NCBI RefSeq assembly: GCF_012971745.1
Contig: NZ_CP048834.1
Location: forward strand, 434,001-498,000
Length of the DNA stretch: 64,000 nucleotides
Direction: 5' to 3'
From: Starkeya sp. ORNL1
GTDB taxonomy: Bacteria; Pseudomonadota; Alphaproteobacteria; Rhizobiales; Xanthobacteraceae
Shown here: piece by piece, positions 8,733-16,730 of the stretch
Layout of the letters: each line of letters starts with the position of its first letter
Numbering within the stretch: position 1 is the first letter of the stretch
Notes under the pieces: generated by a model
Database searches by the model: none
The model's input: the letters and a program-made list of their open reading frames with translations, nothing else
Told to the model about the DNA's origin: nothing
Made by a program: the position numbers and the translations under genes

Positions 8733-10331
8733 ATGCTTTATTTTTCCCGATGGAAGGCTCTGGCGATCGCCGCGGTTTGCGCGATCATCTGCCTCATGGC
8801 GGTGCCGAGCCTGCTGGCGCCCGCGCATTTTGCCGAGCTGCCGGGCTTCCTGCAGCGCAAGATCGTGCTCGGTCTCGATCTCCAGGGCGGCTCCTACATC
8901 GTGCTGCAGGTCAGCGCCGACGATGTGCGCAAAGGCCGGCTGGAGACGCTTCGCGACGACGCCCGCCGTCTGCTGCGCGATGCCCGCGTCGGCTATAGCG
9001 GCCTCGCCATCCAGGGCAATGCGGTGGTGGTGACGATCCGCGACGGCCAGGATTCCTCGGCCGCCTTCACCAAGCTGCGCGAACTGGCGCAGCCGATCGG
9101 TGGGGTGATGTCCGGTGCCGGGCAGCTCGACACCGACGTCACCCAGAGCGGCAACACCATCACGCTGGCGCCGACCTCTGCCGGTGTCCAGTCGCGCACC
9201 ATCCAGGCGGTGTCGCAGTCGATCGAGATCATTCGCAAGCGTATCGACCAGCTCGGCACCACCGAGCCCTCGATCCAGCGCCAGGGCGCTGACCGCATCC
9301 AGGTGCAGGTGCCGGGCTTGCAGGACCCCTCGCGCCTGAAGGCGCTGCTCGGCCAGACCGCGCAACTCGCCTTCCGCATGGTCGACAGCACCATGAGCGC
9401 GCAGCAGGCGCAGCAGACGCGCCCGCCTGCTGGTTCCGAAGTGCTGATGTCGCAGGACAATCCGCCGACGCCCTATCTGATCGAGCAGCGCGTGCTGGTC
9501 GCAGGCCAGGATCTCGTCGATGCCCAGCCCGGCTTCGATTCCAACACCCGCGAGCCGGTCGTCAATTTCCGCTTCAACACCAATGGCGCACGTCGCTTTG
9601 CCGAGGCGACGCAGGCCAATGTCGGGCGGCCCTTCGCGATCGTGCTCGACAACCATGTGATCTCGGCGCCGGTGATCCGCGAGCCGATCACCGGCGGCTC
9701 CGGCCAGATCAGCGGCAATTTCACTGTGCAGCAGGCCAACGACCTCGCCATCCTGCTGCGCGCCGGTGCCTTGCCGGTGCCGCTGCAGGTGGTGGAAGAG
9801 CGCACCGTCGGTCCCGGCCTCGGTGCCGATTCGATCGCGGCGGGCATGCTGGCTTCCTATGTCGGCGCCGCCCTGGTCGCCGCCTTCATGATCGCCACCT
9901 ACGGCCTGTTCGGCGTCATTGCGGTGTTCGCGGTGGCGGTGAACGTCGGCATGATCCTCGGCCTGCTCGCCATGCTCGGCGCCACGCTCACCTTGCCCGG
10001 CATCGCCGGCATCGTGCTCACCGTCGGCATCGCGGTGGATTCGAACGTGCTGATCTATGAGCGCATCCGCGAGGAAGCCCGTGCCGGACGCTCGGCGATC
10101 TCTGCCATCGACCACGGCTTCACCCGGGCGCTGGCCACCATCCTCGATTCGAACATCACCACCTTCATCGCGGCGGCGGTGCTGTTCTATATCGGCTCGG
10201 GTCCGGTGCGCGGCTTCGCCATCACCTTCGGCATCGGCATCATCACCACGGTGTTCACTGCCTTCACGCTGACGCGCCTCATGGTCGCGATGTGGGTGCG
10301 CTGGAAGCGCCCGCAGCACGTACCGATCTGA
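8733..10331 (+). CDS. secD: Protein translocase subunit SecD
   Basis: 532 residues. An N-terminal membrane helix is followed by L-G-L-D-L-Q-G-G-S-Y (the conserved D-L-x-G-G motif near residue 50) and a large periplasmic P1 domain. The five-helix RND-like C-terminal block contains G-I-A-V-D-S-N-V-L-I-Y-E-R-I-R-E-E. The conserved Asp and Arg there are the proton-coupling residues of SecDF. It uses the proton gradient to aid late steps of Sec export. secF starts 18 bases after its stop. Confidence 0.97.
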   Translation: MLYFSRWKALAIAAVCAIICLMAVPSLLAPAHFAELPGFLQRKIVLGLDLQGGSYIVLQVSADDVRKGRLETLRDDARRLLRDARVGYSGLAIQGNAVVVTIRDGQDSSAAFTKLRELAQPIGGVMSGAGQLDTDVTQSGNTITLAPTSAGVQSRTIQAVSQSIEIIRKRIDQLGTTEPSIQRQGADRIQVQVPGLQDPSRLKALLGQTAQLAFRMVDSTMSAQQAQQTRPPAGSEVLMSQDNPPTPYLIEQRVLVAGQDLVDAQPGFDSNTREPVVNFRFNTNGARRFAEATQANVGRPFAIVLDNHVISAPVIREPITGGSGQISGNFTVQQANDLAILLRAGALPVPLQVVEERTVGPGLGADSIAAGMLASYVGAALVAAFMIATYGLFGVIAVFAVAVNVGMILGLLAMLGATLTLPGIAGIVLTVGIAVDSNVLIYERIREEARAGRSAISAIDHGFTRALATILDSNITTFIAAAVLFYIGSGPVRGFAITFGIGIITTVFTAFTLTRLMVAMWVRWKRPQHVPI

Positions 10332-10348
10332 CAAGGGCGGAGAGAAAA

Positions 10349-11308
10349 ATGCGCTTGCTCCGCATCGTACCGGACGACACAAATTTCGACTTCATGCGCT
10401 TCCGGCGCATCTCGTTTCCGATCTCGGCGGTGCTTTCCATCGTCGCGCTGGTCGCCTTCCTGACGTTCGGCCTGAATTTCGGCATCGATTTCAAGGGCGG
10501 CACGCTGCTCGAGGTGCGCTGGCCGAACAACACGCTGAACATCTCCGATGTCCGCTCCAAGCTCGAGAACCTGAACCTCGGCGAGGTACAGATCCAGGAG
10601 ATCGGCAATGACGGCGAGGTGCTGATCCGCGTCGCCCAGCAGCCCGGCGGCGAGCAGGCGCAGCAGGCCGTGGTCGGCAAGGTGCGCGCCACGCTCGGCG
10701 ACCAGGTGGAGTATCGCCGCGTCGAGGTGGTGGGGCCGCGCGTCTCGCAGGAGCTGCTCAGCTACGGCATCATCGGCCTGATGCTCGCCGTGGTGGCGAT
10801 CCTGATCTATCTGTGGTTCCGCTTCGAATGGCAGTTCGCGCTCGGCGCCTCGATCGCCAACTTCCACGATATCGTGCTGACCATCGGCTTCATGTCGATC
10901 TTCCAGATCGACTTCGACCTGACCAGCGTCGCCGCGCTATTGACCATCCTCGGCTACTCGCTGAACGACACCATCGTCATCTATGACCGCATCCGCGAAA
11001 TGTTGCGGCGCTACAAGAAGATGCCGACGGACGAGCTGCTGAACCATTCGGTGAACTCGACGCTGTCGCGCTCGGTCATCACCCATGTCACCGTCACGCT
11101 GGCGCTGCTTGCCCTGGTGCTGTTCGGCGGGCGGGCGATCCACTCCTTCTCGGTGGTCATGATGTTCGGCGTGGTGCTGGTCGGCACCTACACCTCCATC
11201 TTCATCGCCTCGCCGCTTCTGATCTATCTCGGCGTGACGACGCGCACGATGGAGGCCAAGGCCGACGTGAAGGGGCCGAACCCCAAGGCGGAGCGGGCGA
11301 CGACCTGA
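10349..11308 (+). CDS. secF: Protein translocase subunit SecF
   Basis: 319 residues from the ATG at 10349, which has GGCGGAGAG upstream. The frame is open a little further into secD. The first helix is followed by G-I-D-F-K-G-G-T, and the second half carries S-L-N-D-T-I-V-I-Y-D-R-I-R-E, the SecF signature. It is the partner of SecD. A Mth938-like gene follows after 14 bases and is likely in the same transcript. Confidence 0.97.
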   Translation: MRLLRIVPDDTNFDFMRFRRISFPISAVLSIVALVAFLTFGLNFGIDFKGGTLLEVRWPNNTLNISDVRSKLENLNLGEVQIQEIGNDGEVLIRVAQQPGGEQAQQAVVGKVRATLGDQVEYRRVEVVGPRVSQELLSYGIIGLMLAVVAILIYLWFRFEWQFALGASIANFHDIVLTIGFMSIFQIDFDLTSVAALLTILGYSLNDTIVIYDRIREMLRRYKKMPTDELLNHSVNSTLSRSVITHVTVTLALLALVLFGGRAIHSFSVVMMFGVVLVGTYTSIFIASPLLIYLGVTTRTMEAKADVKGPNPKAERATT

Positions 11309-11322
11309 TCGCCCGAATTCCC

Positions 11323-11700
11323 ATGGCCACTCCTGACGCCCATCTGCCGCGACAGGTGCCGATCGAAGGCTATGGCCACGGCTTCTTCCATTTCGCCGGT
11401 ATGGCCTCGGAAGGTTCGATCCTCGCGCTGCCCTCCGGCATCCATGGCTGGGCGCCCCGCACCACGGCGGAGATCGACGCTGCCGCGCTTTCCCTGGTGT
11501 TCGCAGAGGCGAGGGCGCTGGAACTGCTGATTATCGGCACCGGCACCGACCCCTGGGCGATCTCCGACGCCCTGCGCTGGCGACTGCGCGATGCCGGCCT
11601 CTCCGTCGACGCCATGCCGACCCGTGCCGCCGCCTCGACCTACAATGTGCTGCTGGGCGAGGGCCGGCTGGTGGCGGCGGCGCTGCTGGCATTGCCGTAG
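11323..11700 (+). CDS. Mth938-like (DUF498) domain protein
   Basis: 125 residues, about the full length of this single-domain family. The pattern P-I-E-G-Y-G-H-G-F-F-H-F near the start, L-I-I-G-T-G-T-D-P in the middle and M-P-T-R-A-A-A-S-T-Y-N-V-L at about residues 95-107 is typical. The human relative NDUFAF3 is a complex I assembly factor; the bacterial role is not established. Placement right after secF and next to a squalene/phytoene-synthase-like gene (human relative NDUFAF6) is notable, because both human relatives are complex I assembly factors. Confidence 0.88.
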   Translation: MATPDAHLPRQVPIEGYGHGFFHFAGMASEGSILALPSGIHGWAPRTTAEIDAAALSLVFAEARALELLIIGTGTDPWAISDALRWRLRDAGLSVDAMPTRAAASTYNVLLGEGRLVAAALLALP

Positions 11701-11716
11701 CAGTGACGTGGCATCG

Positions 11717-11826
11717 CTTGAGTATCCTTCGAGGCTCGCCTTTGGCTCGCACCTCAGGATGACGTTGCTTATAGAACCACGTCATCCTGAGGTGCTCGCG
11801 CAGCGAGCCTCGAAGGATGCTGAAGC
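11717..11826. repeat. Dispersed palindromic repeat, family A, copy 3
   Basis: Same layout as the copies after surE and pcm. The outer arms ATCCTTCGAGGCTCGC / GCGAGCCTCGAAGGAT enclose inner arms GCACCTCAGGATGACG / CGTCATCCTGAGGTGC, separated by about 18 AT-rich bases. This is the best preserved copy. Confidence 0.87.
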
Positions 11827-11847
11827 CGAACACGATTCAACGGACCC

Positions 11848-12693
11848 ATGACCGATCCCACCGCCATCGCGCACGTCACCGAGCTGGTCCGCACGCTCGA
11901 TCGCGACCGCTATGTCGCCGACCTGTTCGCCCCGGCGGAGCGGCGCGACGCGTTGTTCGCGCTGCATGCGTTCAACATCGAAGTGTCGCGGGTACGCGAA
12001 GCCATCACCAATCCGATGGCCGGCGAGGTGCGCCTGCAATGGTGGAGCGACGCGCTGATCGGCGAGGCGCGCGGCGACGTTGCTGCCAATCCGGTGGCGG
12101 CGGCGCTGCTCGATGCCATCACCACCTATCATTTGCCGAAAGAGGCGCTGTTCGCACTGGTCGATGCCCGCATCTTCGATCTCTATGACGATCCGATGCC
12201 GAACGTGAACGATCTCGAAGGCTATGCCGGCGAGACCTCCTCAGCTCTCATCCGGCTGGCAACGCTGGTGCTGACCGGCGCCACCGACAAGGCCTCCGCC
12301 GAGGCGGCCGGCCATGCCGGCGTCGCCTATGCGGTGACCGGCCTGCTGCGCGCCTTCCCGCTGCATGCAAGGCGCGGCCAATGCTTCGTGCCGCTGGATC
12401 TGCTGAAAGCCCATGGCGTCGGCCGGGAGGAGGCGGTGTCCGGCACCGTCACGCCGGGCCTGCGCGCCGCGCTTGCCGACATGCTCAACCTGGCTCGCCG
12501 GCATTATGAGCAGGCGCAGGCGGCGCTGCGCGGGGTGGCACGCGAGAACCTGCCGGCCTTCCTGCCGCTCGCTCTGGTACCGGGCGATCTCGCGCGCATG
12601 GAGCGGCGCGAGCATGATCCCTTCGTCGCGGTGCCCTCGCTGCCGCCGCTGGCGCGGCTGTGGCGGCTGTGGCGGGCGTCGCGGAGTATCTGA
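11848..12693 (+). CDS. Squalene/phytoene synthase-family protein (NDUFAF6-like)
   Basis: 281 residues with the trans-isoprenyl synthase fold. The first region R-D-R-Y-V-A-D-L-F-A-P is followed by a helix containing R-L-Q-W-W-S-D-A-L. L-F-D-L-Y-D-D-P-M and E-G-Y-A-G-E-T-S-S-A lie near residues 110-135. The Asp-rich motifs needed for prenyl diphosphate condensation (D-x-x-x-D) are not intact, and no carotenoid or hopanoid gene lies nearby. I therefore favour the NDUFAF6-like, non-catalytic branch. Its closeness to the Mth938-like gene (NDUFAF3 relative) supports a link to respiratory complex assembly, which is an inference. Confidence 0.75.
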   Translation: MTDPTAIAHVTELVRTLDRDRYVADLFAPAERRDALFALHAFNIEVSRVREAITNPMAGEVRLQWWSDALIGEARGDVAANPVAAALLDAITTYHLPKEALFALVDARIFDLYDDPMPNVNDLEGYAGETSSALIRLATLVLTGATDKASAEAAGHAGVAYAVTGLLRAFPLHARRGQCFVPLDLLKAHGVGREEAVSGTVTPGLRAALADMLNLARRHYEQAQAALRGVARENLPAFLPLALVPGDLARMERREHDPFVAVPSLPPLARLWRLWRASRSI

Positions 12694-12769
12694 GCCGGCC
12701 CTCAAAAGACGCTCGCCTAAGTGGCGGATTTGCGACATTCTCGTGAAGCCAGCAACGGGGGGCCGTGTC

Positions 12770-13567
12770 ATGGCGATACCGGATGGATGGGTACAAGCCG
12801 CCGTCGCGATCACGCCGGGATTCGAGGTGAAGGGGGATCCTTATCTCGGGGTCTCGGGCGACTTCGACGGCATGGGGATCTCCTGCGGCGCGCTGCAATG
12901 GAATATCGGGCAGAACTCGCTGCAGCCCATGGTGAAGGCCGCCGGCAAGACGGCGGTGCTCGGCGCCATGCCCACTTTCGGTGCTGCGATGTGGGAGGCG
13001 TGCAATTCCCCGATCTCGCGCGGCCTCTCCATCGTGCGCAGCTGGCAGAACGGTTCGGCGCTGAAGCCCAAGGCCAAGGCGGAACTGCGCGCGCTCATGG
13101 ACACCGCCAAGATGCGCGCCCAGCAGGACGCCAAGATTGGCCGAGTGGCGCAGACCGCGATGGATCAGGCCAAGGCCTGGAACAAGAATGTCGAGCCCGG
13201 CAAACGGCTGTTCTGCTGGTTCTTCGATCTGGTGACGCAGAATGGCGGACTCGACGGGCTATCCCGCAAGGAAGTGACCGATTTCATCGCGGCGACCGGG
13301 CCGCAGCGCACCGACGACCTGATCTGCGACTTCCTGAAATCCCAGCGGGGCAATAGCGGCCATGTGCGCGACGCCCGCAAAAATGCCGACGCCTGGCGCA
13401 ACAAGGCGGACGGCGACAAGCTGGAGATCCTCGCCATGAGCTATCTGCGCTCCAAGACCGCTTCGAGCGCCTGGCGCCATGTCGTGCTCAATCGAAAAGG
13501 CACGATCGCCATGGGCGACGGCTGGGTGAATTCCGGCGCGTGGGACTTTTCGCGCTTCGGCTTGTAA
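12770..13567 (+). CDS. Uncharacterised protein, possibly lysozyme-superfamily fold
   Basis: 265 residues from the ATG at 12770, chosen for the G-rich upstream stretch and because the open frame before it overlaps the previous gene. It has no clear signal peptide. Near the N-terminus, G-F-E-V-K-G-D-P-Y is followed by S-G-D-F-D-G-M-G-I-S-C-G-A-L-Q-W. A Glu about 15 residues before an Asp-rich turn is reminiscent of GH46 chitosanase or other lysozyme-fold hydrolases. The C-terminus has conserved-looking W-R-N-K-A-D and W-V-N-S-G-A-W-D-F. I do not recognise the family with certainty. It is flanked by the convergent trmFO operon. Confidence 0.6.
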   Translation: MAIPDGWVQAAVAITPGFEVKGDPYLGVSGDFDGMGISCGALQWNIGQNSLQPMVKAAGKTAVLGAMPTFGAAMWEACNSPISRGLSIVRSWQNGSALKPKAKAELRALMDTAKMRAQQDAKIGRVAQTAMDQAKAWNKNVEPGKRLFCWFFDLVTQNGGLDGLSRKEVTDFIAATGPQRTDDLICDFLKSQRGNSGHVRDARKNADAWRNKADGDKLEILAMSYLRSKTASSAWRHVVLNRKGTIAMGDGWVNSGAWDFSRFGL

Positions 13568-13577
13568 AAGCGCACCG

Positions 13578-14633
13578 TCAGATCCCGCGCCGCAGGCGGT
13601 CGGTGAGGTTCAGCCGTCCGCGCACAATCGGCTCCAGCGCCGCGGCCTCGGCGTCGGACTTCGGCAAGAGCGCCATCTGATCGATCTGGTTGAGCGCGAC
13701 GAGGCGCAGCAAGTCGTCGCGCACGGTGCCGTCCGCACTGCGTGGCAGGGCGGCGACGACCTGGATGTGCTCGGGCGGAAGCTGGCCGGGCAGTCGACCC
13801 GCCACATGAGCGTGCAGCGCCTCGGCGGTGACCGCCGGGTCCGCCTCCACGAAGGCATAGAGGCCGAAACTGCCGCCGGCGGTGGGGAAATCGGTGATGT
13901 GCACGTCCCGTACGCCCGCGAACCCGGCGATCTCGGGGGCGATGCGCGGGCCTTCCTGCATGGCGCGCGGGCCGCGGCCCTCGGTGTCCTGATAGGACAG
14001 CAGGCGGCGGGTGACGAAGATGTAGAGCTTCTTGCCGGTCGCCATCCACACCCGGTTGAAGACGCTCTTGCGGGCGAGAATCCTCTTCTCGCGCGGCGTC
14101 AGCGCCTCGGGGCAATAGCTGCGCTTGTGCTTGAGGAGGTGGCGGATGTCTTCATAGGCGGCGATGCGGAACAGCTTCGAGCGGCCCCGGAAGCAGACCG
14201 CGAGCTGGAAATCCATCAGCACCGCCGAGCCGTCCGCCGCGCGCAGCCAGTTCTGCTGCTTGGCGAGGTCGTTATGGGCGATGTTGCGGCGGTGCACTTC
14301 GCGCAGGCCCGCCCGCGCCGAGCGGAACCAGGCCAGGTCGCCATGGGGACGGGCCAGCTGCAGCGGCACCCCGTCGACGAAGCCGCGGACCAGATAGCCT
14401 TCGGCCAGTTCATAGACCGGCACGGTGTGGCCGGACCCCTCGGCGCGGCGCAACGCCCTGGCCTCGCGCCGGGCGAAGCTGCGGGCGAGCGGCTTCACCC
14501 ACCATTTCACGTCGTCATAGCGCCGGCGCACCGCCGGATGCTCACCCGTGGCATCGCGCCAGATGCCGCGCTCGATGGTGCTGAAGATGTCGCGCTTCAG
14601 CACCGAATCCAGGATGAACGCACCTGATGTCAC
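13578..14633 (-). CDS. Kinase-like domain fused to an ANL (AMP-binding) C-terminal-like domain
   Basis: 351 residues from the GTG at 14633, which overlaps the trmFO stop as GTGA; the longer open frame above it is antisense to real sequence and was discarded. Residues 1-215 look like a small lipopolysaccharide- or RIO-type kinase: a catalytic-loop equivalent [13 protein letters not shown] and a metal-site equivalent V-L-M-D-F-Q-L-A, with DFQ in place of DFG. Residues about 245-350 resemble the C-terminal lid of acyl-CoA synthetases, ending [10 protein letters not shown]. There the usual catalytic Lys of the G-K-x-x-R motif is Thr. Activity and substrate are unknown. Coupling to trmFO suggests co-expression. 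Confidence 0.75.
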   Translation of the reverse strand: MTSGAFILDSVLKRDIFSTIERGIWRDATGEHPAVRRRYDDVKWWVKPLARSFARREARALRRAEGSGHTVPVYELAEGYLVRGFVDGVPLQLARPHGDLAWFRSARAGLREVHRRNIAHNDLAKQQNWLRAADGSAVLMDFQLAVCFRGRSKLFRIAAYEDIRHLLKHKRSYCPEALTPREKRILARKSVFNRVWMATGKKLYIFVTRRLLSYQDTEGRGPRAMQEGPRIAPEIAGFAGVRDVHITDFPTAGGSFGLYAFVEADPAVTAEALHAHVAGRLPGQLPPEHIQVVAALPRSADGTVRDDLLRLVALNQIDQMALLPKSDAEAAALEPIVRGRLNLTDRLRRGI

Positions 14634-16060
14634 GCGGCGGCCTCGTGCGGAACGCCGGCGATATTGGTCGCATAGGCATCCATATCGCGCAGCGCGCGGC
14701 GCGCCATTTCCTGCTTCTTGGCGACCGTCTTGGAGTTGCCGCGCAGGCGATTGCCTTCGGCATCGCGGGTCGGCACCGCGTCGAGCGGCGGGAACAGGCC
14801 GAAATTGATGTTCATGGGCTGGAAGGAACGCGGACCCGCTTCCACAGTCTCGATATGTCCACCGGTGATGTGGCCGAGCAGTGCGCCATGCGCTGTGGTC
14901 GATGGCGGCGGAGTGAGCGCCTCGCCGCGACGCTCGGCAGCGGCGAACAGGCCGGCGAGCAGGCCCATCGACGCACTCTCCACATAGCCCTCGCAGCCGG
15001 TGATCTGGCCGGCGAAGCGCAGTCGCGGCTCGGCTTTCAGGCGCAGAGTGCCGTCGAGCAGCTTCGGCGAATTGAGATAAGTGTTGCGGTGCAGGCCGCC
15101 TAGCCGGGCGAACTCGGCATTCTCCAGTCCCGGGATCATGCGGAAAATGCGCACCTGTTCGGCATGGCGGGCCTTGGTCTGGAAGCCGACAATGTTGAAC
15201 AGCGTGCCCAGCGCGTTGTCCTGCCGTAGCTGGACGATGGCGTGCGACTTCACGTCCGGCGAGCGCGGATTGGTCAGGCCGACCGGCTTCATCGGGCCGT
15301 AGCGCAGCGTCTCGGGCCCGCGCGAGGCCATCACCTCGATCGGCAGGCAGCCGTCGAAATAAGGCGTGGCGGCTTCGAATTCGCGGAACGGCACGGTGTC
15401 GCTGGCGATCAGGGCGGCAACGAAGGCCTCGTACTGCGCCTTGTCCATCGGGCAATTGATGTAGTCGGCGCCGGTGCCGCCCGGTCCCGGCTTGTCGTAG
15501 CGCGACTGGAACCAGGCGATGTCCATATTGATCGAATCGAAATGCACGATCGGCGCGATGGCATCGAAAAAGGCGAGCGCGGTCTCATCGGTGCGGGCGC
15601 GGACGGCCTCGGCGAGCGCGGGCGAGGTGAGGGGGCCGGTGGCCACGATCACGCTGTCCCAGTCCTCCGGCGGCAGGCCGGCGACCTCGCCGCGGGCGAT
15701 CTCGATCAGCGGGGAAGCTTCGAGCGCGGCGGTCACCGCCTGCGAGAAGCCGTCGCGATCCACGGCCAATGCGCCACCGGCGGGCAATTGGTGGCGATCG
15801 GCGCAGCTCATGATCAGGGAGCCGAGCCGGCGCATCTCGGCGTGCAGCACGCCGACTGCATTCGACGTCGAATCATCGGAGCGGAAGGAATTGGAGCAGA
15901 CCAACTCGGCGAGCCCGTCGGTCTTGTGGGCGTCGGTGCCGCGTTCGGGCCGCATCTCGTGCAGCACCACAGGCACGCTGCGCCGGGCGAGCTGCCAGGC
16001 CGCTTCCGAGCCCGCAAGCCCCCCACCGATCACATGAACCGGGCGCATCGTTGCTGTCAT
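14630..16060 (-). CDS. trmFO: FADH2-dependent tRNA (uracil-54-C5)-methyltransferase TrmFO
   Basis: 476 residues. The N-terminal dinucleotide motif [13 protein letters not shown] binds FAD. Typical TrmFO segments are [23 protein letters not shown], and [18 protein letters not shown] near residue 345. It makes ribothymidine-54 in tRNA using methylene-tetrahydrofolate and FADH2. The catalytic Cys of C-S-N-S-F and the second Cys of G-C-E-G-Y are both present. The downstream kinase-like gene overlaps by four bases. Confidence 0.95.
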   Translation of the reverse strand: MTATMRPVHVIGGGLAGSEAAWQLARRSVPVVLHEMRPERGTDAHKTDGLAELVCSNSFRSDDSTSNAVGVLHAEMRRLGSLIMSCADRHQLPAGGALAVDRDGFSQAVTAALEASPLIEIARGEVAGLPPEDWDSVIVATGPLTSPALAEAVRARTDETALAFFDAIAPIVHFDSINMDIAWFQSRYDKPGPGGTGADYINCPMDKAQYEAFVAALIASDTVPFREFEAATPYFDGCLPIEVMASRGPETLRYGPMKPVGLTNPRSPDVKSHAIVQLRQDNALGTLFNIVGFQTKARHAEQVRIFRMIPGLENAEFARLGGLHRNTYLNSPKLLDGTLRLKAEPRLRFAGQITGCEGYVESASMGLLAGLFAAAERRGEALTPPPSTTAHGALLGHITGGHIETVEAGPRSFQPMNINFGLFPPLDAVPTRDAEGNRLRGNSKTVAKKQEMARRALRDMDAYATNIAGVPHEAAA

Positions 16061-16117
16061 TCCGCTCCGTCCGAATATTGGAGGGGCCTGTTAGCACGGA
16101 ATGAAGCCGGCCAAAAC

Positions 16118-16147
16118 AAAACGGCCCCGGAAAGCCGGGGCCGTTTT
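16118..16147. terminator. Bidirectional rho-independent terminator
   Basis: A long stem AAAACGGCCCCGG / CCGGGGCCGTTTT with a 4-base loop has an A-run on one side and a T-run on the other. On the minus strand it ends the DUF1127 gene upstream of it, and it separates that gene from trmFO. Confidence 0.9.
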
Positions 16148-16167
16148 GGTCTTATTTGCAGGTCCGT

Positions 16168-16332
16168 TCAGGCCGCGGAAGCGGCGGCCCGGCGGGCGAC
16201 GTTGGCGATCTCGCTGCGCGACACGTTGATGTCGGCCAGCGTGCGATCGTCCAGCACCGAAAGCTCGATCATCGTGCGGCGGTAAGCCTGCCAGCGACGG
16301 ATCTGCTTGGCGATAAAGCCGAAGAGCAGCAT
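16168..16332 (-). CDS. DUF1127 domain microprotein
   Basis: 54 residues, read directly from the minus strand. It starts M-L-L-F-G-F-I-A-K-Q-I-R-R-W-Q-A-Y-R-R-T and contains the DUF1127 core L-S-V-L-D-D-R-T-L-A-D-I-N-V-S-R-S-E-I. A clear ribosome site (AGGAG at about 16341-16345) precedes the ATG, and a strong terminator follows. Small Arg-rich DUF1127 proteins in alphaproteobacteria have been linked to RNA turnover and to phosphate and carbon metabolism; no specific role is visible here. Confidence 0.9.
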   Translation of the reverse strand: MLLFGFIAKQIRRWQAYRRTMIELSVLDDRTLADINVSRSEIANVARRAAASAA

Positions 16333-16730
16333 GGTTCATTCTCCTATCAGACAGCGGGGGTGACGGCCGGTTCGGCTGCACACTCGCTAAGCATGTTGCT
16401 GCCTATATATTCGACACCCTGCTCATCCGGTAGCTGGCATGTGGCATTCCAGCCCTGCATGCTGCGCATGCGAAGTTCATATTCCATTCACTTTCTGAGA
16501 CGTTTGCCACGGTCCGGCCGCATCCAGGATGGTGCGCTGCGGAAGATATTTCCGGTTTGCCGTCATTCCGGTCCAATGGCCGTCATCCCGGACGGCCGCA
16601 GGCCGATCCGGGATCGTGGGCAGGACTGGGTGCCTCTCGTCGCACAATCCCGGTTCTCCGGTTTCGCCTCCGGCGGGATGACGTCGATAGCGATGTCGAG
16701 GATACAAATGGTGATGGCGTCGAAAGCGCG
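16333..16730. other. Intergenic region with a family B repeat
   Basis: No supported gene. It holds the promoter and leader of the DUF1127 gene at its left end and a 100-base family B repeat at its right end. The middle (16380-16560) is relatively AT-rich and shows no open frame I would defend. Confidence 0.6.
16582..16683. repeat. Dispersed repeat, family B, copy 1
   Basis: Begins GTCATCCCGGACGGCCGC and ends with its near-complement GGCGGGATGAC, so the whole element can fold back on itself. The internal pair is GATCCGGGAT / AATCCCGG. A second copy lies at 30001-30088 before clpP, with the same first 18 bases. This sequence class is widespread between genes of several Rhizobiales genomes. Confidence 0.8.

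Noticed and set aside
13578..15455. One 625-residue minus-strand frame covering the kinase-like protein and beyond
   Set aside because: The upstream half is antisense-frame sequence of trmFO. The GTG at 14633 overlapping the trmFO stop is a better start.
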